Origin: Opisthorchis felineus
Taxonomy: Eukaryota > Platyhelminthes > Trematoda > Opisthorchiida > Opisthorchiidae
Direction: 5' to 3'
DNA length: 64,000 nt
NCBI GenBank assembly: GCA_004794785.1
Contig: SJOL01003923.1
Location: forward strand, 182,277-246,276
Shown: positions 25,009-37,108 of the stretch, in pieces
How the letters are laid out: each line of letters begins with the position of its first letter
Numbering within the stretch: position 1 is the first letter of the stretch
The notes under the pieces: generated by a model
The model's input: the letters and a program-made list of their open reading frames with translations, nothing else
Database searches by the model: none
What the model was told of the DNA's origin: nothing
Made by a program: the position numbers and the translations under genes

Positions 25009-25690
25009 TTGTTCGCTTACGTAAGTGACAACCGACATGGTGTGAGGATGTATAGGAATGAAACAATGCAGCATCTTTGTGAATACGACCTCACAGAGGC
25101 CTCACATATGCTAGCTACGCTAGGGCCACCGAATCATTCAGAAAAGATTGCTATTGTGGCAGCAGCCGATATCGAGAATATTCAGAATTTCCTAGAGGCG
25201 TTGATTAGCTCCGTTACTACTACCGAACCGATTCTCAGGCTCGTCTGCTCTCTAGTCTAGATGAACTATACTTTGTCTGACTCGGACTGGTCATACGCCA
25301 GTCAGGCAGCCTTTCAACATTTTAAATGTGCACTCACATGTGATTTATTCACAACCCATTACAACCCTAAATTTGTTATGATTGTAGTAGCCGATATGAA
25401 ATTGGTGCGGTCCCACTGCACCTGTTTCCAAGCAGTTCAACGGGTTTGCCTCACGCATTTCCATCGCTCTTGGAAATGCGAAAATTACGTCGAAATTGAA
25501 AGCAAAAAAGCAAAATGTTAGCTTTGATTTTCGGTATGAATAAATTCTACGGAATGCTACATGGCCAACATTTTGTCACTCACGTACACCACAATGCATT
25601 GCCGCCTATATTCGGTTTTCCAAAATCCATCCTGGACTACGCTAAGCATCGCCACTGGCCCTCGGCCGGGCTAGTATGTTCTTAGGTTGC
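25009..25690 (+). pseudogene. Gypsy reverse transcriptase end and RNase H relic, copy 1
   Basis: The first frame ends with SEKIAIVAAADIENIQNFL, matching the RT thumb segment (KI..I...P....LRSFLG). After a stop, ASQAAFQHFKCALTCDLFTT and HYNPKFVMIVVADMK match the RNase H start, where AF..LK..L....L.HYDP is followed by a VAADAS-like motif with the catalytic aspartate. Further on, in another frame, FYGMLHGQHFVTHVHHNALP and IFGFPKSI match the RNase H end (FH.YLYG..F.L.TDHKPL..IF). At least one stop (25258-25260) and frameshifts make it non-functional. The RT palm with its YxDD motif is missing. Confidence 0.7.
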
Positions 25691-26009
25691 AAAGTTAGTA
25701 TGACCCAGAAAATAAATTCAGCTTTTCGAATGCCGATACATTGTCGCGCCAAATCAGCAAGTCGGATATACAATGCATCAGTTCCAACCGGTAGCGAAAT
25801 TCAACAATTATTTTCCGAATCGGTTCGGCATCTCCCTATTACAGATGATACAATAGCTGGAGAAATGGAGCTCTGCTGTAGAGGGTGATTGGATATTCTC
25901 GAAATCGATGGCTTATGGAAGTACTTTCTCCGCATTGCTGCTCTGAAAATCGCAGTTGATTTTCTAATATTGAGTGATCGTGTTGTCATACCACAGAAAC
26001 ATTAGCATC

Positions 26010-26776
26010 AAGTATTGAAACGGTTTCACAAGAACACCTGGGATTTGGCAAATTGAATGCCGTCGTTTGGGCATATACAGCTATCAGTTATCAGCTGCTA
26101 GCGGCGTGCAATGGTAATTTAATCCCGTTGAAATCTCGCTGGTTTTCTATGCCGTAAATTGAAAGCTAGTGGATTTCGCTGGTCCAGTCAGAGGACACAT
26201 GTTCGTGATTGTTGGCGGTGCTTTCTCAGAGTGGCCGGTGTTAATGATAAGCCAAGCTTTGGATACGATATTCATTCTTAGCGAACCGCTTGCGTCGTTT
26301 GGAGATCCAGTGCCTCTGGTAAAAGATAATGGAGCTCAGTCTACAGAACATGAAATTTGTTCAGTTTCCTTCCTTCTCCAGGGGTTTAACATTCGCGTAA
26401 TTCACCTTACCATGCGAAATCCAACGGTCCAACTGAGAACCTTTGCTGACAACTTCAAACGTGGCTTGTGAATCTAGGAAAAAGTGGAAATACTAGACAG
26501 AACATGCAGTCATATCAGGTGACACCCAGTAACCCGGTGCGTACGGTGTTTTCCTGGACAGTCAACTGGGTTTACCTCCAGAAAACATTTTGTCCAAAAT
26601 ATGTAAGTTTAACAAACTCTAACATAGACAGACAACATGGTGCAATATCACGTTCCTGCACTCCCAACACCCGGATACTTTTGAGAAACTTTCATCATCT
26701 GGATGGACCATGTCAGTCCAATGTAAATCCAACAGATTTCCTCATCAGTTATCCCCACCGGTGTTTTCAGCGATAA
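26010..26776 (+). pseudogene. Gypsy integrase relic, copy 1
   Basis: The frame at 26169-26471 reads MDFAGPVRGHMFVIVGGAFS, then EWPVLMI, then FGDPVPLVKDNGAQSTEHE. This is the integrase catalytic core, with the first Asp in DFAGP and the second in DNG. Later, NPTVQLRTFADNFKRGL matches the NGQAER..KTFKR.L helix, in which the third acidic residue (normally Glu) is not preserved. The frame after 26468 (MQSYQVTPSNPVRTVFSW) matches the post-core region (YR.TPN...G.SPAEL.F). The missing Glu and frameshifts indicate a dead element. Confidence 0.72.
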
Positions 26777-29060
26777 CGATATGGAGCAAACCACTGAGAT
26801 GGGCAGCGTAGCAGTCCCTTTCCTTAAAGCCCCGCATCACTTCGGATGTGGCATTCTTAGAAGTTCCGCACTTAACTTCCTAGCCTAGACTGCTCGACGT
26901 TACAATCATCGTTGGTGACCTTCTCATAGAACTGATAAACAGAACCCTAATGTTTTATAGAACCATCGTCATAACCATAATTAATTTCGCAACCGTGTGT
27001 ATCCGAAATCAACCGTAATGAGAATTAGCACTCTCTTAGCAAGAACAACACCTCTTTAGGAGATTCTTTATACTGTGTGACGATAGTATAGAAATTATTT
27101 GGTCTTAAGCACTCTGGTAACATATATTTCCACTTAAAGCCATAACAGTTAACTGAAAAGGCAAATTTATGCTTTCCAATGTGCTGTAATTTTGTTCTTG
27201 AATTGGTACGGTACTATGACAAAAGCAGCGCCAACTTCAATGTTACTAGCACACATTTCAAACGGTGACTACTTAAACAGCAAACTAACCAGTAAAAGGA
27301 GCACTAAGTTCTGGATTTAAAAAAGTGGTAAGAAACTGAAGGTTCTGGTTCCTCTCAAACAAGGGAGCTGACTTTTGAACCGGAGTAGGTTGGTGTGACA
27401 ATTCTGGTGTCACTCACCTTTGGATGTGAAATAGCCACGGACGAGTATTGTTCCACCAAATCACTGTTCAACAGTCTGCCCACATAGAAACAAGATTATT
27501 TTTGCATATTGATATATGCGGGTCGCAATACTAACCTCCATACTATTGAAGTGACCAGAAATCAATTTATTTTGTCTTATGAATTCTTAGTTCACATAAA
27601 GCGTACAATGGATCGATACAGTGACACAGACCAATATCGACTTCTGTGTTCTCAAACTGCACGTGACAGCCGGCTTCGGATGAGGCTGTGGCTTTACGTG
27701 GCTTGCTTTAAAACGGTGCACCTTAAAAGACGGGACAGTGTACGTGTTTAAGTTAGGCTGTGTGGCTGTGTGGCTGTGTTTACCGGTATCGTCCTTTCGC
27801 TTTGTTGATTGGCTGTGTGTGGCGCTGGGCTGAGCTATCCTGACGAAATTTGTTTACTCTGATTCGTCCATGTGCTCACAAACTGTTGGCTTTCTGAAAG
27901 ACAAAAACAAATTAATACAACACAGTTCGTTTATCCTGACACCACAACACTCTGTTTTGTACGTTCGTGTACCTTCGAAGTTATAAAAACGGATGACTTG
28001 ATATGCGTGGTTGATTTGGTCATTCTAATTAGGAACAACCGAACATTCTGTTATTTTCACTGACATCCAATGACCGAACGTTTCCAGTGTTTGAAACAAT
28101 GGGTAACTGTGCTGCTTATTTTTCAGTTACTTTTGTATCACGACAAAAGTGAAGGAATTTTTAAAGGCGCAGCGTAAAGACGATTCTTCAAGCGGGCACG
28201 TAGGAAGCCATGTGTATTTGTCGTGAGTTGGAATGGCACCATTTATAAATCCTTTGGTTTGCTTACTACATTGAACACTACAGTATTACAGGAAACAGTA
28301 ATGTGCGATCGCTCAGGGTTTGGGACGCATCTGTCAAGTATAGCTTAGGAGACAATGTCGACATGTAGGAGATAATGCTCTTTTGTGATAAGAAATATCA
28401 GTTGAGACCACGAAAGTGTTTATCTAAAGAGTTGCTTACTCATGGGGTAGTATAAAACACCCGAGTCTACCAGTCCGAGAGGCCGAAAAAATGTAATATA
28501 CGTTGGTTGATTTTTGCTCTGTTGGAAACGAATCATCACGAACCAATTTACTCAGTCGCTGGATGTGCGACCGCAACCTGATTGTGACAGTTGTCCATGA
28601 GGCATACGAACAAACAATTGCTATATTTAATCTCAACTTCATCAACGACATTGGAGTCAAACAGTCTTATTATTGAAGTACAGATAGTTTCGGGAAAACA
28701 GCAGCCTGCGTCCGGCTTGGACCACACAAACTATCCACCATTAAAATCATTATCAGTATTTTTTAACGAGTTCGCTGTTCTGTGGTCAGAATTAGCGTGG
28801 AAGAAGTATGCACCTGCTCTAATGCTTCCATCTCTCCACAAACTTGTTCAGTGATGTTGGCTTTTTCTCAAACACGGCTGCAATATTCTAGCACGGTAAG
28901 ATATCTCTGCAGTTTCGTGCTTTGAAACAATCAGCAGTGAAAAACTACTAGCAGAAGAATGCGAAGGAAAATGTCTTTTTATCACAGTTCTCTAGTTCAA
29001 TCGAAGTTCGCTGTGAAGTCCTTAGCGATCCTGCTTGAGTTCTTGGGTTCCGTATGGCAC
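26777..29060. other. Gene-free stretch, nothing recognised
   Basis: No exon or mobile-element domain was recognised. A short repeat, (GGCTGTGT) about three times, lies at 27756-27779. Confidence 0.3.
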
Positions 29061-29065
29061 ACTAC

Positions 29066-29098
29066 TGCACACACATTGCACACACATTGCACACACAC
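29066..29098 (+). repeat. Short tandem repeat (GCACACACATT)3
   Basis: Three consecutive near-perfect copies of an 11-base unit are visible, ending in a CA run. It is a simple repeat with no evident function. Confidence 0.8.
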
Positions 29099-31036
29099 TT
29101 GCTGAAATTTGCACAAGTAACTCTGAAGATCCTTAACTCATCAGACAGCTGGTTATTTTCTACATAGAAAGGCCACTAGGCCCAGTCAAAAAGTTGCAGT
29201 TGACATAACACACTATTCACAAGTTTGCTGAAAACTCTTCGACATTTAAGTTTCAAATGAGAGTCGATAAGTAGCTACTTGCTTGACCTAATTTTCCAAT
29301 GTTCTCCGTTAAAGAAACGCAAAACTAAACTCAACTTATGAGGTTCTCTTGAGTGGCCACACCTGGTAATAATCACAGAAACATGGAGAAAATGACATGA
29401 AACGGGATCAACACAAACCTACAAAATTCTTTTCGGCTGAATTTTTCACTGGGGATTCAAAACATTTTTGACAAGCGATCTTTTCATAAGTGTAGAAGAT
29501 GCCCTCTGTATTGAAGAAGCTCACCGCAAAAAAAATCCCGAACTAGCGAAAGCACTTTCCTCTTAGGGTGTTTGCATGCTTGAAGGTTTCTTACAATGTT
29601 GAATCGGAGAATGAGCATGACTCAAGGCAACCGTTGAAAACTTCTTGCAACTATCAAGCTATAAATAGACCTTCAGTGTGACGCAGTGGTTCCTACCTGA
29701 CAGAACGATCTGGTTAATTGTAAGCTAGAAATCACCACATTTTCTGACAAGTAAATTCGGTTCACACATGGTAAAAATTGCTGCTCCCCACCCAGTCTCT
29801 GTTTTCACTCGCTAGAGCTCCTCTTCAACTTTGGGTAACAGTGCATTAGATGAAGAACCTGCTTTAAACTGCCGAGACTGGGTGTCCGGTACGAGCCAAG
29901 CGTCAATGTATGGAAGCCTGGTTTTCCAGCTGTGAAGAAGCACATCCGGATTCACCCAATCTGTTAATCTCCGGTGCGCAAAATAACTCCAAAAACACCA
30001 AACTGGCGGTCTTACAGGAAAACAGCAAAGTGATACGAATAAAACGAAAACACAAAAATAAGCTGGTATAACTGTATGTGAAAGCAAAAGAAACGTGGAC
30101 TGAAAAATAAAAGGGAATGAAAACTACTGAACTAAGGATTGTATCGACTTACCCAGGGAAGCGGAATCGATGTAGTCGCACAGTGGAGTCGATAGCTTCC
30201 ATTCACTATTGCCACTGACTGTCTGAAACGATCAAGTTTTTGGGTAAAAACGACTTGGAAACGAGGACCCAATTTTTTCGGCAAAAAATACTTATATTGT
30301 CGCTGAAAATTCTTCGACGAATATCATGAATAAGAGGTTCAGCTGAGATTCCTTTGTGGTTCCGGTTATGCGGTATGTATTGGGACTCTGCGATTGTTCT
30401 TCACTCTTTGGCCAGAATTACTACAACATGGTCTGGTTAATTACGCGGAGCGCATTTGCGCATAATCTATCGGACCCTCCGTACCTATTGACTGTGCGAA
30501 TCCAAAAGATGACGGCAACATGTTTCCACATGGATTGTACCGATTCACCAACGACTACCGTGCGATAATGGGTAGGTCCATCACCTACGTAGCATACCAT
30601 CACAACACAGTAAGCCAATCATGACACAAGCAGATCCGAGATGCTCGAAGGTGCACAATTACACAAACCGGAAGGAGCTCCTCAAGGCCGACATCTGTAT
30701 GTGTTTTACTCTATGGACTTATTCATACCGTATTTTTCTCCTGGCTTACAGATTCGTTGCAACCTCCTCCAGAACGACGCGAATGGGTGGTTATAAGGTC
30801 CCACGTGCTTTCTTCATACTAAAAGGTGAATAATGCATACATGTCTTTTGAACATACCCGAAGCGCCTGAAACCCATAAAATATTCACGAAATCAGATCA
30901 GTTTCCGGAAAGTTGTGTTGGTCATCCACCAATATATCTACACTATTCTCCAATAAAACACGTATATCACCCAATCACTGGTGTGCACACGAAGGTAAGT
31001 AGCGTGGTCAAAAGAGGTTTCAGTTAAGTACTCTAG
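29099..31036. other. Gene-free stretch, nothing recognised
   Basis: No exon or known element. The piece around 30487-30530 (containing ATCCAAAAGATGACGGCAAC) resembles 52245-52275 (ATCCAAAAGATGATGGCAAC). This suggests an unidentified dispersed repeat shared with an intron of the TM9SF gene. Confidence 0.3.
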
Positions 31037-31330
31037 TTTGCATACGAATTTGGTTTTGATGGAAACTAAAATTAATTCAGCTGAATCTCTCGTTTATGGT
31101 AGTCTGGTGCGGCACATTCAGCTGAAGAAACCACCATGAACAGAGTATCACCTGAATTCAGTTGAGTATCCTGCCCAAACCAAATTCGTGTGCAAATGAG
31201 AGTATTTATCAAATCGCGTCCGAATAGAGTTCCAGCAGAACGGATTCTCGGGGGCTGTGTTTAACTGAGGAGCTCCAAGGAGGGCAAAATGGGTTGTGCA
31301 CTATCGAAGAGTTTTCGGCAATAGTATGAG
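31037..31330 (+). repeat. Foldback copy of the hammerhead-like repeat
   Basis: The left part is an inverted repeat. 31037-31056 (TTTGCATACGAATTTGGTTT) is complementary to 31177-31196 with one mismatch, and imperfect pairing continues inwards through two TTCAGCTGAA-type segments. The right part carries TTCCAGCAGAAC, then ATTCTCGGGGGCTGTG, then a decayed core at 31265-31290 reading CTGAGGA, GCTCC, AAGG, AGGGC, AAAAT. It ends with GAAGAGTTTTCGGCAATAGTATGAG. The core has lost the catalytic A of CTGATGA and the GAAAC, so it should be inactive. Confidence 0.6.
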
Positions 31331-34198
31331 ATTTCAGATAGCTTTTTCTGGTTTCTTGCTTGACTTATTTGCTGAAGGTCTGCCTTACTCACCGGGCAGC
31401 ATTGAATTACCATTTACAATGACTCGGTTGTTTGCCTCGATAGATCGCTTTAACTTTGTTTACTGTATGCTAGACCTATTCACCAAAAATGCTCCTACTG
31501 TCGCCCCCTATCCTCAAAGCTAGGAACTGGACGTTCCGGCTGAAATGTGGCATGAGTGCATCATGCACCAAGGTACGTTCAGCTCCCGTTAATTGTCGTA
31601 TGGAAATTATTCGGGTGAAACTTTTCACCCGAAGACCATGTGGTGACAACGCGGCTATGCCACATGCCTTACAAACAGTTTACTGGACGACCTTCTGTAG
31701 CGGAATGATTGTATGCTGATGAGAATTGCAGCTAGGCGACATAACAAAGAAACCCTAGGTGGTCTGAGTTGAAGCGATCAACCAAGGGCAACGAAAGAAA
31801 ACAAGAGGTAACTTAGTTGTTGTATGAGAAGGACGTAATTAAGAAGTACTCGTTTGAGCTGATGAGGTTGCACCGGTGAATCAGCGAACAGGTTTAGTAA
31901 AGCAGTGTTTCAGAACACCGTGCGCGTTTGTTGTCAAACTAAATGCATGCGAATAGCCCGTTCATATTCTTACCTGGTGCTTGGAAACCTGGTGGTGTTT
32001 TATTACCTGTATTTTCTACGGGTTACATGGCACCGCGCGACAACTCAGTGCTCATCATAGCCATAAGACACATCCAGCGGCACCAGTTAAAGCCTCGGTA
32101 TATTCAGTCTGATACAGTTTATCTGCTCAGTCTATGTAGGATAACCCAGCACATGAAGAATTCACTATACAGACCGGTCAAACTCTTCGCGTCTTTTTAA
32201 GTCACAATAACAGAACGGTGTTCAAGCCTATCTTGGAGAAACGCTCCACCACTAGCGCTGTGACAGTATATTCCAATGAAGTACCTGACAACAATGAGCC
32301 AGACGACGAGTAAAGTGTTGTTCCTGTCACACCTAATGACTGGCATTGCGACCGACCTCAAACGCTTGTGCTGAATGAATGTTCACAGATGTGCTTCGAA
32401 GGATGCATGCCCAGAGAAAGGCATCATCGTAGTGAGAAGAACTAAAACTCATATCACGTGAACACCTCAGTAGTATTGTATGTTTTGAGAATATACAGTG
32501 TAGCCACCAGAGGGTGTTTTTCAAGAGAGATGTGCTCCAACAAGAAGTCGAAAATTTCTGGCCACAAATTCAACTGCGTTATAAGTGCTATGTTGCCTTC
32601 TGAAAGGGGTTTCTAAGAGGAGGTAGCCCTGTCATTCGAGTGGAAGAATGTTTGGTGCAAGTCATAAATATTACGACGGTGCATTTCAGAGCGACTTCTG
32701 CAGTACAACTACTGGAAGAAGTAACCATCCATTCGATAGAAATGCTCCGTAAAAGACACGGCGTGGAACGTTTCTACATTCATAGATACGTGAAAAGTAT
32801 CGCGGGGATTGTTACATTTGATGGACAGACTCTTCATTCACACTGTTAATAGCAGAAAAACTGGAGTCAATCGAGCAGCATCAAAATCGCGCTATGGTTC
32901 ATAGAGTACCGATACAAAATCCTCGTTAATGCAGCATGGGATTTCATCTAAAAAATGAAACTTCATTTAAGACAGTAGAGTGCATGTAGTTAGCCCTAAC
33001 AAAAAGCATATTAATCACCAAATCAGGAGCATGTGGGCTTCTCAGTTGTTAGGGAATAATGGAATCCCCTAACCAACCTGTTCACGAAATGGAGAAACAA
33101 GCTACGTAGAACTTAGGATGAAGTGAAACATTCCACGGAAGAGGAACTTCAAAAGCAGTTTTCTGGGGTAAATTATAATCGGCCAAGAAATTGTGTACCC
33201 TGAGATATTCAGAATTTCCCAGTTGTTTATTCTTGGAATGCGCCTTCCTGTTCAACTGGATTCAAATGCATTCAACAAAATAGTCGATGACATAAACCAG
33301 GGTTCATCACCGTTGCCATTAGAAGCCAAAGTTGAAACCGTTTTCCTTTCTCCCGTAACACGCGGAATAACTCTAGTGAGACCATTCAGATTTTAAAGGT
33401 AGAATTCATTTAAGGCATGGGTAAGAATCGCAGGAAGCAGCATGACAAATACATTGCAATAGGCTGTCTGAATTTGACGACCAACTGACCACTGGGCTGG
33501 AAAACAGACCCTGACATCACGTATAGGTTGGAAAAAATTAAAACTACCAGACTGATATGTCATGAAATAACTTCTTCGCCAGCCACAACCGATGGCGCAG
33601 CGTAGTGGGTGCAACAGCTGAATAGTATTCTGGTCGAACTAACTTATTTTAAAATATCAATATATTGTGAAAACTCAATAAACTGTTCGAAACCGAGTCG
33701 AAAATATCTGATACAGTAATAGTCCCTGGGCATCCACGCTCCACAGTAGTTTACAGCAAAGTCTCACTCCATGACTCCCATAGAACAGGCCATCCCACGT
33801 TATTAGAAAGCGCATAATTTTGTTCACCGAGGAATTTCACTCCCTAAGAAGGACCGTGTACCCGAATATCTCGAAGAGAGCAAAGCGAAAACCATAACTC
33901 TCAGGGGTCCGGTGGTAAGCTTTAACGAAGTAAGCCTTGTATTCAAACCACCGTTCCGATTACTTCCAAACTGCTAAAAACACGACTAAACGAGGTGAAC
34001 AGTCTCAAATCTAAAATAAAATGTCTACCATTCGGGAGCGGAAGCTTACTATTACATTACAAAGTACGCAACCGAAAATGGGCCACACTTTTCCAGTGCT
34101 GATCCTTCGATTCCCCAATCCAGTCATCAGTAGTCAATTCATTCAACTATAAAAAAGTGAATATAATGGTTCTGCATTAACAGTATTTTCATATCTAG
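31331..34198. other. Gene-free stretch with one strong hairpin
   Basis: Plus-strand frames at 31296-31523, 31489-31719 and 31943-32200 show no firm family match. They might be mobile-element remnants. A perfect 11-bp hairpin lies at 31610-31633 and is listed separately. Confidence 0.3.
31610..31633. repeat. Perfect inverted repeat, 11-bp arms, 2-base loop
   Basis: The left arm TTCGGGTGAAA at 31610-31620 and the right arm TTTCACCCGAA at 31623-31633 are exactly complementary, separated by CT. The neighbouring bases do not extend the pairing. No coding or terminator role can be assigned. Confidence 0.85.
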
Positions 34199-34332
34199 GT
34201 GCCACTTTGCCTGAAATAGGCACGAGGGCGGAGATATGAGAATAGAGCAATCGAGAAGCAGGCTTTGGTTTCGAACCTCGGAATTTCTGATCAGAAAGTT
34301 CGCGCCCTAATCACTGAACCATCTAGAGCTCA
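34199..34332 (-). repeat. tRNA-derived SINE, family A
   Basis: On the minus strand I read TAGATGGTTCAGTGATTAGG (A-box-like), then GCGCGAAC, then GAGGTTCGAAACC (B-box-like). The later sequence has TCTCGATTGCTCT and a GTGGCACC end, in line with the family at 4.9 and 59.3 kb. The SINE tail is shortened. Confidence 0.6.
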
Positions 34333-37100
34333 TGACATGTCACAGTTGATCACATAATACCGAAGTACCTACTGTCTTTAATGAACTACGTCTTGTGGGG
34401 ACTATTATCAGCGACCGCACTGCTTTTTATCTGCACTAAAAGATGAAGAGAAAAAGTTACACAAAGGGGAAGCGTGGGGACATGAAATAGAAAACCTTAT
34501 GTACTTGTGGAAATTGGTCAACAAGGTGTCCATATCTTGTTGACATGTCCCGGCCTTATGTCGGTTTCGACCAAAGATTTTCCGCTGACCTTAGTCAACA
34601 CAACATAGTGGCGGAAAACAGTTTGCTTGATAGTCTGGCTAGGAAGTGACAGCGTGTTCGCCGCTTGAACTCTTTACGTGCCATGTTCCATGGTGGTCCA
34701 GCCACGTGCAAGAAAAGTCACGGCCAAGAATTCGCAAAAATCTCATTACTCCACTTCAGTATGACTGCTTTTATTTTGATTTGCTGTGTCACGGCCTGCG
34801 AAGTAGGGGCTTCGAATGGAAAACAATACCCTTTGATTTTGGGCATAAACGGAACAGCAACCTTGAACTGGGCTCTAGCTACCCTGATTGATCACCGAAT
34901 GCTGGCTTGCGCACTAATTGATCACCTAAATGCTGCAGTTATTCTAAACTTGCTGCATCACAGAAACATCAGTAATGAAGTTTGTGAAGCAGTCTTCCTA
35001 AGTTCAGGAAGGTTTCGCGCGTCTTTTCTGCCACTGTACGTACACATGACACAAAACACAGAGAGGTGGTTTGTGTTGTAAAATATCCGCACTGTGAACT
35101 CCAAAATATCGAACACAAGATAGAAGCTATTCCTCAAATCCTAATAGACTGTACGGTGGTTTACGCATGATTATGCCAGATATTCTGGGTTGTCACCACT
35201 ATACAACAAAGCCGACCGAAGGGATTTTGACATCAGTAGAACAGAGAATAACTTCAAGAACACGAAAGACTACTTCAGGAGCATGAAAGTCAAGCAAGCT
35301 GTTGTTCTGCATGGTCTACCGTTTAATTCTGATCACGCAAAACGTATCACTTGGATAAGGTTCAGATGTTTTTTACCAAGTTTGTTACTCACAGCACGAC
35401 CTCATGGGAGTAGGGAAGATCGCGGAACATGGCTTCATAACAACCCTCGTCAATCTGTGTCATCTAAATGCGGATGAATATTGCTCAAGCATCGGTCACG
35501 AGTGAGGCGTTTTCACTGGGCTATTTATCCCAGGCAGAACAAGACAAGGAAGTACTTGCTCGCTAGGCCAAGTGACCGCGAGTGGATTGTGAAGTCACAA
35601 AACAGATCTTGTGACTGCTGGATCGATATCCTTTTGGTCAGTACTCGCAGCAGCGACGAGTGTGCGTACATGTCGGTGGAGAGCACGTAGCGGTAAATCA
35701 CAAGGCGGAGAAACTGAACACGCATGTTTAAGCCGAGTCAAATCGTCAGTTAATCATAAATTTATGTTTAGAAGCCTCAGCTAGGTGCTTGTAGTTGATT
35801 TAATTGTGGTATCTACATGAGTGAGGTTTGTACTACTCCTTTAGGGTTTTATAAAGTGGTATTTCCATAAGTACGCAATCAAACGGCAGTTGAGCGTTGA
35901 CTTATTTACGTAAACGTGTAGATGATGCATTGTCACATACTAATGCACAGGCCGTATTGCTTTTTGAGCTCAAGCCAACAGTCAGGTATACCATCTATTG
36001 AACGCATCGACCGGCTGTGAAGGTACAGACGGCCTATCTGCCTCCACATAGCGTACCGATTGTGTGCCGTTTACTTTTAAGGCTTTTTATAATATTTACT
36101 CTCATACTTGTTCCCTTGAGAGATATTCCGCAACTCTGGGAACAGTGTAAATTAAAATCTGTTTCACCGATCCAAGTAATTTTATAGTATAAGGCTCGTA
36201 TTAGTTTGGTTATGAGTAGGAATTCCGATGAGATGATTCAGATTACGGTATTAAATTTAATAAAAGACGACAAGTCAGGTTAGCAGACACCATTCGGTAA
36301 TCTATGCTTTGAGGCATCAACCGAAACTTATGTGAGCTGCACAGTATTTTTACGAGGATCCATGGCACCTCAGCCAGCGCACATGCCGGACGGTGGTCAT
36401 AGTCTAATGATAGCAGGTGGTCTTTCCGCCGTTCAGCATAGGACCCAACAGTAGCTCATTTAGGATAACAATCCTCTCTACTATTTAGTAGCCCCCTCCT
36501 GAGGAGGGGGCTAACAAAAGTCAGGTCTAGGGTTTGACCACACCACGGTGCGTGACTGACCTTGGCCGAAGCAACCAAGTGTGACTGGAAAAACACGAAT
36601 CCTACTTACTATTAAAAGCTTCAATTAGTTGTAGGGCTAGTCTAAAGTAGAGTCTCTTGAGGCCAGCCAGTGGCACGCCCTTTTCCAGAATGGGAAGCTG
36701 CTGAGCGCTATAATAGCCCATGCTCTTTACTCTCTCTTGAAGGTAAATGGGAAAGGAATCCCGTTCCACATGAGTTCATTGGCTCGTGGAACGTCTGAAC
36801 TCCGCTAGATCAAGCTGATGACAATCCTGCAAGGCACTTCACCGTAGCAGCAATGAAAATGAAGTGATACGAAATTAATGTCAAAGCCCCGAACGAAATA
36901 CGGTTGGCGGTAAAACTTTCGTTAGGCGTGCATCACACTAGTGGTGTGAGGAGCCGGCTGTGGAAATGGTTCATTCGAACAAAACTTATAATCCAATTTC
37001 TTAAGCCACGCTATGCTAGCTGCATCAGTCATCACATAATGATTAACGTGAAACATCTCAAAGATCCGAAAATCAGGTTGATGTACAGATATCAACTGGC
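34333..37100. other. Gene-free stretch with an unrecognised 138-codon frame
   Basis: The plus-strand frame at 34665-35081 encodes 138 residues. A hydrophobic stretch near residues 29-48 includes LLHFSMTAFILICCVTA and is followed by GKQYPLILGINGT and repeated LIDHR/LIDHL segments. I recognise no family, and there is no supporting splice or promoter signal. Frames at 35190-35690 are likewise unassigned. A strong hairpin at 36489-36513 is listed separately. Confidence 0.2.
36489..36513. repeat. Perfect GC-rich inverted repeat, 11-bp arms
   Basis: TAGCCCCCTCC at 36489-36499 pairs exactly with GGAGGGGGCTA at 36503-36513, with a TGA loop. It is much more GC-rich than its surroundings. No neighbouring gene or transposon end explains it. 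Confidence 0.88.
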
Positions 37101-37108
37101 AGTCTGCT

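Larger units (their letters stand above)
23089..26776 (+). mobile_element. Decayed Ty3/gypsy LTR retrotransposon, copy 1
   Basis: This plus-strand segment carries pol remnants in the correct order, reverse transcriptase/RNase H then integrase. It is broken by stops and frameshifts. The first 1.9 kb (23089-24990) shows no gag or protease that I can name and includes pieces of the dispersed repeat (23600-23760 and 24490-24620). No LTR pair was identified. The segment to about 26526 is repeated at 39.66-43.09 kb at a constant offset of 16568 up to about 26350. The integrase C-terminal part beyond 26526 is present only here. Confidence 0.7.

Noticed and set aside
29066..29098. CRISPR-like repeat array
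   Set aside because: The repeats are 11 bases and directly adjacent with no spacers, in a eukaryotic sequence. It is a simple tandem repeat.
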